A stretch of 64,000 bases of DNA from Phytophthora quininea. Its lineage: Eukaryota; Oomycota; Peronosporomycetes; Peronosporales; Peronosporaceae. The position numbers were made by a program, and so were the translations under genes. Where the stretch lies: assembly GCA_011947345.1 (NCBI GenBank), contig JAAVTG010000643.1:1-64000 (forward strand). The letters run 5' to 3'. The notes beneath the pieces are model-generated. The model saw nothing but the letters and a program-made list of their open reading frames with translations. It was not told the origin of the DNA and ran no database searches. Positions within the stretch are counted from its first letter, which is position 1; every line of letters begins with the position of its first letter. Below are positions 43,756 to 56,468 of this stretch, one piece after another.

Positions 43756-43877
43756 GCGCACATAGATAGTACGGGGTGTTGATTATGGTGTCTATCCAAC
43801 GTAAGGCTCACGCCGCGACTATTACCGCTGGCGATACCCTTCAGGCGACTTTCAGCGGAGAAGCTGGTATCACAGAG
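43756..43877 (+). repeat. 123-bp inverted segment, plus-oriented arm (unit 1)
   Basis: It begins GCGCACATAGATAGTACGG and ends near GAAGCTGGTATCACAGAG. It is the reverse complement of 42684-42807 and 45200-45322 with a few differences. In one arm it follows the AT-rich insert; in the other it follows the U2 3' end. Origin unknown. Confidence 0.8.
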
Positions 43878-43899
43878 CCGGAACTTGGGGATAGGCGGA

Positions 43900-44739
43900 G
43901 GATCTCGGGCTGCAGCCAGACAGGTCGCCGATCCCCTCGCTCCCCATGAGCGCCTCGTACGCGTACCTGGGGATCGGCGACGGCTTCGACCACGTGCGCC
44001 GTCGCGTCGCGTCGAGCTCGCGCCTGCACTCAAGAAGCTCGAGGACGACGTGACGCCGCTGCTGCAGTCGGGGCTGGCGCCGTGGCAGGTGGTGAAGGCG
44101 GTGAAGACGTACCTCTACCTCGAGTGAAGTACGCCCTTCGCCACCTTCGCCCCTTCCAGCAGCAACTGGAAGGGTTCGACCGCCACCTCGTGCGCAGCCT
44201 TCGGCACCTGCTTCGCGTGGCGGCCTCCGCCACGGCCGAGTTCTTCTACGCGCCGGTGTCGCGCGGCGGCTTGGGGATCCTGCCGCTGACGGAGCTGCAC
44301 GCGGCGCTGCGGGTGGCGTACGGGTGGCAGATGCTGAACTCGACCGACCCTGCCATCCAGCGCATCGCCCGCGTGCAGCTCCGGCAGATACCGACGCGCG
44401 ACACCGAGTCGACGCAGCGCACTGGCGGGAGCGCGAGGACGAGCCGGCCACGCGGCTGCTCAACTCGCCGCTCGGGACGTCGGCCCACGCACCGCCCAAG
44501 CGCCGCAACGGCGCCATCGGCTCGCTGTGGGTCGACGTCCAGCGCCACCTCCGCGTGTTCGATATCAAGTTTGAGACAGCGCCGGCGGGCGCGGAGACCA
44601 ACACGCCGGAGGTGGCACTACAGCTTCGCGTGCCGCTCCACGACAAGTGGCTGGACCACCACACGGTCCTACGGCACGTGGAGCTGCACCTCAAGCACAG
44701 GCACTGGAAGAAGTGGGCGGCCGTGAAGGACCAAAGCAA
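43900..44739 (+). pseudogene. RT thumb/linker fragment of the second Utopia lineage
   Basis: Reads SPIPSLPMSASYAYLGIGDG, then after frame breaks LLQSGLAPWQVVKAVKTYLY, HLRPFQQQLEGFDRHL, APVSRGGLGILPLTELHAAL, SLWVDVQRHLRVF and HLKHRHWKKWAAVKDQ, collinear with array 1 RT. Frame breaks lie near 44010 (GTCGCGTCGCGTCG duplication), 44124 (stop TGA) and 44390. The homology ends at CAAAGCAA, just before the unassigned G-rich segment; the CCHC knuckle and endonuclease are absent. Equivalent copies are in all units. Confidence 0.85.
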
Positions 44740-44998
44740 ACTGCTGTGTGGCGCTGGTCGTGTGACTCGGCTATTCGTTGGGGGAGGGGAGGGGCTTTCC
44801 TCTGTTGTTGTTAGATCGGACATTACAAGTTTCCATTTAAAGTATGTAAGCGAGAGTGGGATCTAGAATCATTGATTGCGTACGAGCCATTCCAGCCAGC
44901 TGATGTTATGATTACTATGTACTGAGAGCAATATGGACACGGACTTACATCTCACTACTCTTCATCGAGGTATCTACGTAGGTCGCCGGAACGACGGC
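44740..44998. other. Unassigned G-rich to AT-rich segment of array 2 units
   Basis: About 260 bp starting CTGCTGTGTGGCGCTGG, with GGGGGAGGGGAGGGG near 44778 (possible G-quadruplex). It is not Utopia coding sequence, and no gene family was recognised. Its left edge is also the breakpoint that joins array 1 to array 2 at 42221, preceded there too by CAA, so it behaves like the end of a discrete element. Confidence 0.6.
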
Positions 44999-45150
44999 CC
45001 CTGGGACGCGTCCCACAGGAGCGCGAGCGGCACGCTACCGAAGACATTTTTGGGGTCTCGGAGCTGTACCAAGTAGCGTTCAATAACCAGTGTTTCCGCA
45101 TCATGGTCGACGAGCGTAGTTGCAACGAAATTGTGCTCCCTCAGTCATTG
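44999..45150 (-). pseudogene. RT fragment on the opposite strand (second Utopia lineage, decayed)
   Basis: The minus strand reads EHNFVATTLVD, then a degraded stretch, then NVFGSVPLALLWDAS, the same RT block as the EHNFLAAT to NAFGSVPFALLWDSL block of array 1. It is more decayed than the plus-oriented fragment of the same unit and keeps FGSVPLALLW, which the plus fragment has lost to the AT-rich insert. It lies next to the minus-oriented U2 part. Confidence 0.75.
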
Positions 45151-45199
45151 ACTGGTTACAAATACCTGAGCTTCTACTGAACCAGACGGGACTATCCCA

Positions 45200-45322
45200 C
45201 TCTGTGGTGCCAGCTTCTACGCTGAAAGTCGCCTGAAGGGTATCGCCAGCGGTAATAGTCGCGGCGTGAGCCTTACGTTGGATAGACACCATAATCAACA
45301 CCCCGTACTATCTATGTGCGCC
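45200..45322 (-). repeat. 123-bp inverted segment, minus-oriented arm (unit 1)
   Basis: Reverse complement of the 43756-43877 arm; it lies between the minus RT fragment and the minus U2 3' part. The arms are about 1.3 kb apart within the unit. Confidence 0.8.
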
Positions 45323-45338
45323 TTACAAGTTGGTAGTT

Positions 45339-45484
45339 GTTGGCCTCGCGAGGGGACGGTGAAAGCCCTCGGAGACCGCCCGAAGGACGCTAGCAAGCCA
45401 GGCGTCCGCCCGGACGTTCCAAAATTGAATGTGAAAAGACCCCGCCAACAGTGGGAAACCAGTTTCCACACTGATTAGAACAGA
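45339..45484 (-). ncRNA. U2 snRNA gene, 3' part only, minus strand (array 2, b)
   Basis: Same variant as a, but the Sm-type site reads AATTTTGG. Confidence 0.7.
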
Positions 45485-47851
45485 ATAGTTCTTTTTATTA
45501 CCAGTTAGTAATCTCCGTAACGTAAAACGTAGGCTAAATATGCATGTCACTAAAGGGAGGGTGTCGATGTGGTCAGGCTGCTCTACAAGAAGGGCTCGCG
45601 CGAGGACCCGGCGAACTGGAGGCCCATCTGCCTCCAGCAAGCCATCTACAAACTGTACGCCGGTGCACTCGCGCGCAGGTTCACGAGATGACTAGACCGG
45701 AACGAACGGCATGCGGAGGCACAGGAGGGCTTTCGCTCGGCCAACGGCTGCGGGGAACACAACTTCCTCGCGGCCACGATGGTTGACCAAGCGAGGCGCA
45801 AGAGCCGCGAGCTGCACGTCGTGTGGTACAACCTGAAGAACGCCTTCGGGAGCGTACCGATTAGCCTGACAAGAATACATGCTATAAAGTTACATATTTT
45901 AGGGTGTTCGGTATTAACGTTGAATAGGGCTACGGGGAGAGAAGGTCCGAGACGGAAGCCATCTACGCTAGTCGGAGATCGGTGGGGTGTCCACATCAAG
46001 TCGGAGCTGTTTGCGTTGTCTATGACATATAAACATATATTTGGGGATCGGCATATGTTACAGCGATACATGTTACCGCATTGAGCTCACACCAACAACC
46101 GCAATGATGATGCGACAGCCCCCCAGTCAGCGCGTCACAAACGACGGCAGGCTGTCGGTTGACAACAATCGTTCACGTAGCCAATACAAGTGCATGCACT
46201 CTAAATATTTGAAACACACATAGCGGCAGTCTTAAAGTAGATCCAAATGGACACATACTTAGGTAGTAGGGCGCACATAGATAGTACGGGGTGTTGATTA
46301 TGGTGTCTATCCAACGTAAGGCTCACGCCGCGACTATTACCGCTGGCGATACCCTTCAGGCGACTTTCAGCGGAGAAGCTGGTATCACAGAGCCGGAACT
46401 TGGGGATAGGCGGAGGATCTCGGGCTGCAGCCAGACAGGTCGCCGATCCCCTCGCTCCCCATGAGCGCCTCGTACGCGTACCTGGGGATCGGCGACGGCT
46501 TCGACCACGTGCGCCGTCGCGTCGCGTCGAGCTCGCGCCTGCACTCAAGAAGCTCGAGGACGACGTGACGCCGCTGTTGCAGTCGGGGCTGGCGCCGTGG
46601 CAGGTGGTGAAGGCGGTGAAGACGTACCTCTACCTCGAGTGAAGTACGCCCTTCGCCACCTTCGCCCCTTCCAGCAGCAACTGGAAGGGTTCGACCGCCA
46701 CCTCGTGCGCAGCCTTCGGCACCTGCTTCGCGTGGCGGCCTCCGCCACGGCCGAGTTCTTCTACGCGCCGGTGTCGCGCGGCGGCTTGGGATCCTGCCGC
46801 TGACGGAGCTGCACGCGGCGCTGCGGGTGGCGTACGGGTGGCAGATGCTGAACTCGACCGACCCTGCCATCCAGCGCATCGCCCGCGTGCAGCTCCGGCA
46901 GATACCGACGCGCGACACCGAGTCGACGCAGCGCACTGGCGGGAGCGCGAGGACGAGCCGGCCACGCGGCTGCTCAACTCGCCGCTCGGGACGTCGGCCC
47001 ACGCACCGCCCAAGCGCCGCAACGGCGCCATCGGCTCGCTGTGGGTCGACGTCCAGCGCCACCTCCGCGTGTTCGATATCAAGTTTGAGACAGCGCCGGC
47101 GGGCGCGGAGACCAACACGCCGGAGGTGGCACTACAGCTTCGCGTGCCGCTCCACGACAAGTGGCTGGACCACCACACGGTCCTACGGCACGTGGAGCTG
47201 CACCTCAAGCACAGGCACTGGAAGAAGTGGGCGGCCGTGAAGGACCAAAGCAAACTGCTGTGTGGCGCTGGTCGTGTGACTCGGCTATTCGTTGGGGGAG
47301 GGGAGGGGCTTTCCTCTGTTGTTGTTAGATTGGACATTACAAGTTTCCATTTAAAGTATGTAAGCGAGTGGGATCTAGAATCATTGATTGCGTACGAGCC
47401 ATTCCAGCCAGCTGATGTTATGATTACTATGTACTGAGAGCAATATGGACACGGACTTACATCTCACTACTCTTCATCGAGGTATCTACGTAGGTCGCCG
47501 GAACGACGGCCCCTGGGACGCGTCCCACAGGAGCGCGAGCGGCACGCTACCGAAGACATTTTTGGGGTCTCGGAGCTGTACCAAGTAGCGTTCAATAACC
47601 AGTGTTTCCGCATCATGGTCGACGAGCGTAGTTGCAACGAAATTGTGCTCCCTCAGTCATTGACTGGTTACAAATACCTGAGCTTCTACTGAACCAGACG
47701 GGACTATCCCCACTCTGTGGTGCCAGCTTCTACGCTGAAAGTCGCCTGAAGGGTATCGCCAGCGGTAATAGTCGCGGCGTGAGCCTTACGTTGGATAGAC
47801 ACCATAATCAACACCCCGTACTATCTATGTGCGCCTTACAAGTTGGTAGTT
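45339..47851 (+). repeat. Array 2 unit 2, complete
   Basis: Collinear with unit 1. RT fragment from 45563; inverted segment from about 46271; RT thumb fragment about 46415-47254. Differences are single-base runs, for example a lost G near 46788 that breaks GGLGILPL, and TTGCAG in place of CTGCAG near 46577. Confidence 0.9.
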
Positions 47852-47998
47852 GTTGGCCTCGCGAGGGGACGGTGAAAGCCCTCGGAGACCGCCCGAAGGA
47901 CGCTAGCAAGCCAGGCGTCCGCCCGGACGTTCCAAAATTGAATGTGAAAAGACCCCGCCAACAGTGGGGAAACCAGTTTCCACACTGATTAGAACAGA
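47852..47998 (-). ncRNA. U2 snRNA gene, 3' part only, minus strand (array 2, c)
   Basis: Same variant; Sm-type site AATTTTGG; complete to GAGGCCAAC. Confidence 0.7.
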
Positions 47999-50366
47999 AT
48001 AGTTCTTTTATTACCAGTTAGTAACCTCTCCGTAACGTAAAACGTAGGCTAAATATGCATGTCACTAAAGGGAGGGTGTCGATGTGGTCAGGCTGCTCTA
48101 CAAGAAGGGCTCGCGCGAGGACCCGGCGAACTGGAGGCCCATCTGCCTCCAGCAAGCCATCTACAAACTGTACGCCGGTGCACTCGCGCGCAGGTTCACG
48201 AGATGACTAGACCGGAACGAACGGCATGCGGAGGCACAGGAGGGCTTTCGCTCGGCCAACGGCTGCGGGGAACACAACTTCCTCGCGGCCACGATGGTTG
48301 ACCAAGCGAGGCGCAAGAGCCGCGAGCTGCACGTCGTGTGGTACAACCTGAAGAACGCCTTCGGGAGCGTACCGATTAGCCTGACAAGAATACATGCTAT
48401 AAAGTTACATATTTTAGGGTGTTCGGTATTAACGTTGAATAGGGCTACGGGGGAAGAAGGTCCGAGACGGAAGCCATCTACGCTAGTCGGAGATCGGTGG
48501 GGTGTCCACATCAAGTCGGAGCTGTTTGCGTTGTCTATGACATATAAACATATATTTGGGGATCGGCATATGTTACAGCGATACATGTTACCGCATTGAG
48601 CTCACACCAACAACCGCAATGATGATGCGACAGCCCCCCAGTCAGCGCGTCACAAACGACGGCAGGCTGTCGGTTGACAACAATCGTTCACGTAGCCAAT
48701 ACAAGTGCATGCACTCTAAATATTTGAAACACACATAGCGGCAGTCTTAAAGTAGATCCAAATGGACACATACTTAGGTAGTAGGGCGCACATAGATAGT
48801 ACGGGGTGTTGATTATGGTGTCTATCCAACGTAAGGCTCACGCCGCGACTATTACCGCTGGCGATACCCTTCAGGCGACTTTCAGCGGAGAAGCTGGTAT
48901 CACAGAGCCGGAACTTGGGGATAGGCGGAGGATCTCGGGCTGCAGCCAGACAGGTCGCCGATCCCCTCGCTCCCCATGAGCGCCTCGTACGCGTACCTGG
49001 GGATCGGCGACGGCTTCGACCACGTGCGCCGTCGCGTCGCGTCGAGCTCGCGCCTGCACTCAAGAAGCTCGAGGACGACGTGACGCCGCTGCTGCAGTCG
49101 GGGCTGGCGCCGTGGCAGGTGGTGAAGGCGGTGAAGACGTACCTCTACCTCGAGTGAAGTACGCCCTTCGCCACCTTCGCCCCTTCCAGCAGCAACTGGA
49201 AGGGTTCGACCGCCACCTCGTGCGCAGCCTTCGGCACCTGCTTCGCGTGGCGGCCTCCGCCACGGCCGAGTTCTTCTACGCGCCGGTGTCGCGCGGCGGC
49301 TTGGGGATCCTGCCGCTGACGGAGCTGCACGCGGCGCTGCGGGTGGCGTACGGGTGGCAGATGCTGAACTCGACCGACCCTGCCATCCAGCGCATCGCCC
49401 GCGTGCAGCTCCGGCAGATACCGACGCGCGACACCGAGTCGACGCAGCGCACTGGCGGGAGCGCGAGGACGAGCCGGCCACGCGGCTGCTCAACTCGCCG
49501 CTCGGGACGTCGGCCCACGCACCGCCCAAGCGCCGCAACGGCGCCATCGGCTCGCTGTGGGTCGACGTCCAGCGCCACCTCCGCGTGTTCGATATCAAGT
49601 TTGAGACAGCGCCGGCGGGCGCGGAGACCAACACGCCGGAGGTGGCACTACAGCTTCGCGTGCCGCTCCACGACAAGTGGCTGGACCACCACACGGTCCT
49701 ACGGCACGTGGAGCTGCACCTCAAGCACAGGCACTGGAAGAAGTGGGCGGCCGTGAAGGACCAAAGCAAACTGCTGTGTGGCGCTGGTCGTGTGACTCGG
49801 CTATTCGTTGGGGGAGGGGAGGGGCTTTCCTCTGTTGTTGTTAGATCGGACATTACAAGTTTCCATTTAAAGTATGTAAGCGAGAGTGGGATCTAGAATC
49901 ATTGATTGCGTACGAGCCATTCCAGCCAGCTGATGTTATGATTACTATGTACTGAGAGCAATATGGACACGGACTTACATCTCACTACTCTTCATCGAGG
50001 TATATACGTAGGTCGCCGGAACGACGGCCCTGGGACGCGTCCACAGGAGCGCGAGCGGCACGCTACCGAAGACATTTTGGGGTCTCGGGCTGTACCAAGT
50101 AGCGTTAAATAACCAGTGTTTCCGCATCATGGTCGACGAGCGTAGTTGCAACGAAATTGTGCTCCCCTCAGTCATTGACTGGTTACAAATACCTGAGCTT
50201 CTACTGAACCAGACGGGACTATCCCCACTCTGTGGTGCCAGCTTCTACGCTGAAAGTCGCCTGAAGGGTATCGCCAGCGGTAATAGTCGCGGCGTGAGCC
50301 TTACGTTGGATAGACACCATAATCAACACCCCGTACTATCTATGTGCGCCTTACAAGTTGGTAGTT
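47852..50366 (+). repeat. Array 2 unit 3, complete
   Basis: Collinear with unit 1. RT fragment from 48078; RT thumb fragment about 48930-49769. Small deletions accumulate near 50020-50100 in the opposite-strand RT fragment. Confidence 0.9.
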
Positions 50367-50513
50367 GTTGGCCTCGCGAGGGGACGGTGAAAGCCCTCGG
50401 AGACCGCCCGAAGGACGCTAGCAAGCCAGGCGTCCGCCCGGACGTTCCAAAATTGAATGTGAAAAGACCCCGCCAACAGTGGGGAAACCAGTTTCCACAC
50501 TGATTAGAACAGA
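50367..50513 (-). ncRNA. U2 snRNA gene, 3' part only, minus strand (array 2, d)
   Basis: Same variant as c, same limits relative to the unit. Confidence 0.7.
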
Positions 50514-52886
50514 ATAGTTCTTTTTATTACCAGTTAGTAACCTCTCCGTAACGTAAAACGTAGGCTAAATATGCATGTCACTAAAGGGAGGGTGTCGATG
50601 TGGTCAGGCTGCTCTACAAGAAGGGCTCGCGCGAGGACCCGGCGAACTGGAGGCCCATCTGCCTCCAGCAAGCCATCTACAAACTGTACGCCGGTGCACT
50701 CGCGCGCAGGTTCACGAGATGACTAGACCGGAACGAACGGCATGCGGAGGCACAGGAGGGCTTTCGCTCGGCCAACGGCTGCGGGGAACACAACTTCCTC
50801 GCGGCCACGATGGTTGACCAAGCGAGGCGCAAGAGCCGCGAGCTGCACGTCGTGTGGTACAACCTGAAGAACGCCTTCGGGAGCGTACCGATTAGCCTGA
50901 CAAGAATACATGCTATAAAGTTACATATTTTAGGGTGTTCGGTATTAACGTTGAATAGGGCTACGGGGGAGAGAAGGTCCGAGACGGAAGCCATCTACGC
51001 TAGTCGGAGATCGGTGGGGTGTCCACATCAAGTCGGAGCTGTTTGCGTTGTCTATGACATATAAACATATATTTGGGGATCGGCATATGTTACAGCGATA
51101 CATGTTACCGCATTGAGCTCACACCAACAACCGCAATGATGATGCGACAGCCCCCCAGTCAGCGCGTCACAAACGACGGCAGGCTGTCGGTTGACAACAA
51201 TCGTTCACGTAGCCAATACAAGTGCATGCACTCTAAATATTTGAAACACACATAGCGGCAGTCTTAAAGTAGATCCAAATGGACACATACTTAGGTAGTA
51301 GGGCGCACATAGATAGTACGGGGTGTTGATTATGGTGTCTATCCAACGTAAGGCTCACGCCGCGACTATTACCGCTGGCGATACCCTTCAGGCGACTTTC
51401 AGCGGAGAAGCTGGTATCACAGAGCCGGAACTTGGGGATAGGCGGAGGATCTCGGGCTGCAGCCAGACAGGTCGCCGATCCCCTCGCTCCCCATGAGCGC
51501 CTCGTACGCGTACCTGGGGATCGGCGACGGCTTCGACCACGTGCGCCGTCGCGTCGCGTCGAGCTCGCGCCTGCACTCAAGAAGCTCGAGGACGACGTGA
51601 CGCCGCTGCTGCAGTCGGGGCTGGCGCCGTGGCAGGTGGTGAAGGCGGTGAAGACGTACCTCTACCTCGAGTGAAGTACGCCCTTCGCCACCTTCGCCCC
51701 TTCCAGCAGCAACTGGAAGGGTTCGACCGCCACCTCGTGCGCAGCCTTCGGCACCTGCTTCGCGTGGCGGCCTCCGCCACGGCCGAGTTCTTCTACGCGC
51801 CGGTGTCGCGCGGCGGCTTGGGGATCCTGCCGCTGACGGAGCTGCACGCGGCGCTGCGGGTGGCGTACGGGTGGCAGATGCTGAACTCGACCGACCCTGC
51901 CATCCAGCGCATCGCCCGCGTGCAGCTCCGGCAGATACCGACGCGCGACACCGAGTCGACGCAGCGCACTGGCGGGAGCGCGAGGACGAGCCGGCCACGC
52001 GGCTGCTCAACTCGCCGCTCGGGACGTCGGCCCACGCACCGCCCAAGCGCCGCAACGGCGCCATCGGCTCGCTGTGGGTCGACGTCCAGCGCCACCTCCG
52101 CGTGTTCGATATCAAGTTTGAGACAGCGCCGGCGGGCGCGGAGACCAACACGCCGGAGGTGGCACTACAGCTTCGCGTGCCGCTCCACGACAAGTGGCTG
52201 GACCACCACACGGTCCTACGGCACGTGGAGCTGCACCTCAAGCACAGGCACTGGAAGAAGTGGGCGGCCGTGAAGGACCAAAGCAAACTGCTGTGTGGCG
52301 CTGGTCGTGTGACTCGGCTATTCGTTGGGGGAGGGGAGGGGCTTTCCTCTGTTGTTGTTAGATCGGACATTACAAGTTTCCATTTAAAGTATGTAAGCGA
52401 GAGTGGGATCTAGAATCATTGATTGCGTACGAGCCATTCCAGCCAGCTGATGTTATGATTACTATGTACTGAGAGCAATATGGACACGGACTTACATCTC
52501 ACTACTCTTCATCGAGGTATCTACGTAGGTCGCCGGAACGACGGCCCTGGGACGCGTCCCACAGGAGCGCGAGCGGCACGCTACCGAAGACATTTTTGGG
52601 GTCTCGGAGCTGTACCAAGTAGCGTTCAATAACCAGTGTTTCCGCATCATGGTCGACGAGCGTAGTTGCAACGAAATTGTGCTCCCCTCAGTCATTGACT
52701 GGTTACAAATACCTGAGCTTCTACTGAACCAGACGGGACTATCCCCACTCTGTGGTGCCAGCTTCTACGCTGAAAGTCGCCTGAAGGGTATCGCCAGCGG
52801 TAATAGTCGCGGCGTGAGCCTTACGTTGGATAGACACCATAATCAACACCCCGTACTATCTATGTGCGCCTTACAAGTTGGTAGTT
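50367..52886 (+). repeat. Array 2 unit 4, complete
   Basis: Collinear with unit 1. RT fragment from 50594; RT thumb fragment about 51447-52286. One extra base in the G run near 50968 changes the frame in the AT-rich insert. Confidence 0.9.
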
Positions 52887-53032
52887 GTTGGCCTCGCGAG
52901 GGACGGTGAAAGCCCTCGGAGACCGCCCGAAGGACGCTAGCAAGCCAGGCGTCCGCCCGGACGTTCCAAAATTGAATGTGAAAAGACCCCGCCAACAGTG
53001 GGGAAACCAGTTTCCACACTGATTAGAACAGA
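52887..53032 (-). ncRNA. U2 snRNA gene, 3' part only, minus strand (array 2, e)
   Basis: Same variant; one G lost in the GAGGGGACGG run. Confidence 0.7.
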
Positions 53033-55397
53033 ATAGTTCTTTTTATTACCAGTTAGTAACCTCTCCGTAACGTAAAACGTAGGCTAAATATGCATGTCAC
53101 TAAAGGGAGGGTGTCGATGTGGTCAGGCTGCTCTACAAGAAGGGCTCGCGCGAGGACCCGGCGAACTGGAGGCCCATCTGCCTCCAGCAAGCCATCTACA
53201 AACTGTACGCCGGTGCACTCGCGCGCAGGTTCACGAGATGACTAGACCGGAACGAACGGCATGCGGAGGCACAGGAGGGCTTTCGCTCGGCCAACGGCTG
53301 CGGGAACACAACTTCCTCGCGGCCACGATGGTTGACCAAGCGAGGCGCAAGAGCCGCGAGCTGCACGTCGTGTGGTACAACCTGAAGAACGCCTTCGGGA
53401 GCGTACCGATTAGCCTGACAAGAATACATGCTATAAAGTTACATATTTTAGGGTGTTCGGTATTAACGTTGAATAGGGCTACGGGGGAGAAGGTCCGAGA
53501 CGGAAGCCATCTACGCTAGTCGGAGATCGGTGGGGTGTCCACATCAAGTCGGAGCTGTTTGCGTTGTCTATGACATATAAACATATATTTGGGGATCGGC
53601 ATATGTTACAGCGATACATGTTACCGCATTGAGCTCACACCAACAACCGCAATGATGATGCGACAGCCCCCAGTCAGCGCGTCACAAACGACGGCAGGCT
53701 GTCGGTTGACAACAATCGTTCACGTAGCCAATACAAGTGCATGCACTCTAAATATTTGAAACACACATAGCGGCAGTCTTAAAGTAGATCCAAATGGACA
53801 CATACTTAGGTAGTAGGGCGCACATAGATAGTACGGGGTGTTGATTATGGTGTCTATCCAACGTAAGGCTCACGCCGCGACTATTACCGCTGGCGATACC
53901 CTTCAGGCGACTTTCAGCGGAGAAGCTGGTATCACAGAGCCGGAACTTGGGGATAGGCGGAGGATCTCGGGCTGCAGCCAGACAGGTCGCCGATCCCCTC
54001 GCTCCCCATGAGCGCCTCGTACGCGTACCTGGGGATCGGCGACGGCTTCGACCACGTGCGCCGTCGCGTCGCGTCGAGCTCGCGCCTGCACTCAAGAAGC
54101 TCGAGGACGACGTGACGCCGCTGCTGCAGTCGGGGCTGGCGCCGTGGCAGGTGGTGAAGGCGGTGAAGACGTACCTCTACCTCGAGTGAAGTACGCCCTT
54201 CGCCACCTTCGCCCCTTCCAGCAGCAACTGGAAGGGTTCGACCGCCACCTCGTGCGCAGCCTTCGGCACCTGCTTCGCGTGGCGGCCTCCGCCACGGCCG
54301 AGTTCTTCTACGCGCCGGTGTCGCGCGGCGGTTGGGATCCTGCCGCTGACGGAGCTGCACGCGGCGCTGCGGGTGGCGTACGGGTGGCAGATGCTGAACT
54401 CGACCGACCCTGCCATCCAGCGCATCGCCCGCGTGCAGCTCCGGCAGATACCGACGCGCGACACCGAGTCGACGCAGCGCACTGGCGGGAGCGCGAGGAC
54501 GAGCCGGCCACGCGGCTGCTCAACTCGCCGCTCGGGACGTCGGCCCACGCACCGCCCAAGCGCCGCAACGGCGCCATCGGCTCGCTGTGGGTCGACGTCC
54601 AGCGCCACCTCCGCGTGTTCGATATCAAGTTTGAGACAGCGCCGGCGGGCGCGGAGACCAACACGCCGGAGGTGGCACTACAGCTTCGCGTGCCGCTCCA
54701 CGACAAGTGGCTGGACCACCACACGGTCCTACGGCACGTGGAGCTGCACCTCAAGCACAGGCACTGGAAGAAGTGGGCGGCCGTGAAGGACCAAAGCAAA
54801 CTGCTGTGTGGCGCTGGTCGTGTGACTCGGCTATTCGTTGGGGGAGGGGAGGGGCTTTCCTCTGTTGTTGTTAGATCGGACATTACAAGTTTCCATTTAA
54901 AGTATGTAAGCGAGAGTGGGATCTAGAATCATTGATTGCGTACGAGCCATTCCAGCCAGCTGATGTTATGATTACTATGTACTGAGAGCAATATGGACAC
55001 GGACTTACATCTCACTACTCTTCATCGAGGTATCTACGTAGGTCGCCGGAACGACGGCCCCTGGGACGCGTCCCACAGGAGCGCGAGCGGCACGCTACCG
55101 AAGACATTTTGGGGTCTCGGAGCTGTACCAAGTAGCGTTCAATAACCAGTGTTTCCGCATCATGGTCGACGAGCGTAGTTGCAACGAAATTGTGCTCCCT
55201 CAGTCATTGACTGGTTACAAATACCTGAGCTTCTACTGAACCAGACGGGACTATCCCCACTCTGTGGTGCCAGCTTCTACGCTGAAAGTCGCCTGAAGGG
55301 TATCGCCAGCGGTAATAGTCGCGGCGTGAGCCTTACGTTGGATAGACACCATAATCAACACCCGTACTATCTATGTGCGCCTTACAAGTTGGTAGTT
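52887..55397 (+). repeat. Array 2 unit 5, complete
   Basis: Collinear with unit 1. RT fragment from 53113, with one G lost near 53303 (CGGGAACAC), which by chance puts EHNFLAAT in a longer frame. RT thumb fragment about 53962-54799. Confidence 0.9.
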
Positions 55398-55538
55398 GTT
55401 GGCCTCGCGGGACGGTGAAAGCCCTCGGAGACCGCCCGAAGGACGCTAGCAAGCCAGGCGTCCGCCCGGACGTTCCAAAATTGAATGTGAAAAAGACCGC
55501 CAACAGTGGAAACCAGTTTCCACACTGATTAGAACAGA
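55398..55538 (-). ncRNA. U2 snRNA gene, 3' part only, minus strand (array 2, f)
   Basis: Same variant with several one-base losses (GCGGGACGG, CCGCCAACAGTGGAAACC), consistent with falling consensus quality toward the inversion. Confidence 0.68.
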
Positions 55539-56419
55539 ATAGTTCTTTTTATTCCAGTTAGTAACCTCTCCGTAACGTAAAACGTAGGCTAAATATGCAT
55601 GTCACTAAAGGGAGGGTGTCGATGTGGTCAGGCTGCTCTACAAGAAGGGCTCGCGCGAGGACCCGGCGAACTGGAGGCCCATCTGCCTCCAGCAAGCCAT
55701 CTACAAACTGTACGCCGGTGCACTCGCGGTTCACGAGATGACTAGACCGGAACGAACGGCATGCGGAGGCACAGGAGGGCTTTCGCTCGGCCAACGGCTG
55801 CGGGAACACAACTTCCTCGCGGCCACGATGGTTGACCAAGCGAGGCGCAAGAGCCGCGAGCTGCACGTCGTGTGGTACAACCTGAAGAACGCCTTCGGGA
55901 GCGTACCGATTAGCCTGACAAGAATACATGCTATAAAGTTACATATTTTAGGGTGTTCGGTATTAACGTTGAATAGGGCTACGGGGAGAGAAGGTCCGAG
56001 ACGGAAGCCATCTACGCTAGTCGGAGATCGGTGGGTGTCCACATCAAGTCGGAGCTGTTTGCGTTGTCTATGACATATAAACATATATTTGGGGATCGGC
56101 ATATGTTACAGCGATACATGTTACCGCATTGAGCTCACACCAACAACCGCAATGATGATGCAGCCCGCCAGTCAGCGCGTCACAAACGACGGCAGGCTGT
56201 CGGTTCGACAACAATCGTTCAGAGCCAATACAAGCCACACTCTAAATATTGAAACACAACATCAGCGGCAGTCTTAAATAGATCAAATGGACATACTTAG
56301 GAAGTAGGGCGCACATAGATAGTACGGGGTGTTGATTATGGTCCCATCAACGTAAGGCTTCACGCCGCGACTTTCCGCTGGCGATACCCTCCAGGCGACT
56401 TTCAGCGGAGAAGCTGGTA
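55398..56419 (+). repeat. Array 2 unit 6, partial, ending at the orientation switch
   Basis: RT fragment from 55618, the AT-rich insert and the plus arm of the 123-bp segment (to about 56419). From about 56155 onward it differs from the other units by many small indels and some substitutions (e.g. GGTTCGACAAC, AACATCAGCGGC, GGTCCCATCAACG), the most divergent stretch of the array. Confidence 0.88.
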
Positions 56420-56468
56420 CCTGGAGAGTTGGAAGCTGGCCCGGCGGTTGGTCTCAGGCTTGTATCCA
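56420..56468. other. Unique filler at the head-to-head inversion
   Basis: About 49 bp (starting CCTGGAGAGTTGGAAGCTGG) that match no other part of the units I could see. On its left is a plus-oriented 123-bp segment; on its right, RT thumb sequence in minus orientation starting mid-fragment. The two sides break at different unit positions, so this is not a perfect palindrome. Confidence 0.7.

Larger units (their letters stand above)
42823..45338 (+). repeat. Array 2 unit 1, complete (reference unit)
   Basis: Order in the plus direction: U2 3' part (-); about 80 bp of likely Utopia 3' UTR (-); RT fragment (+); AT-rich unassigned insert; 123-bp segment (+); RT C-terminal fragment (+); unassigned G-rich segment; RT fragment (-); 123-bp segment (-). 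The parts are listed separately below for this unit. Confidence 0.9.
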
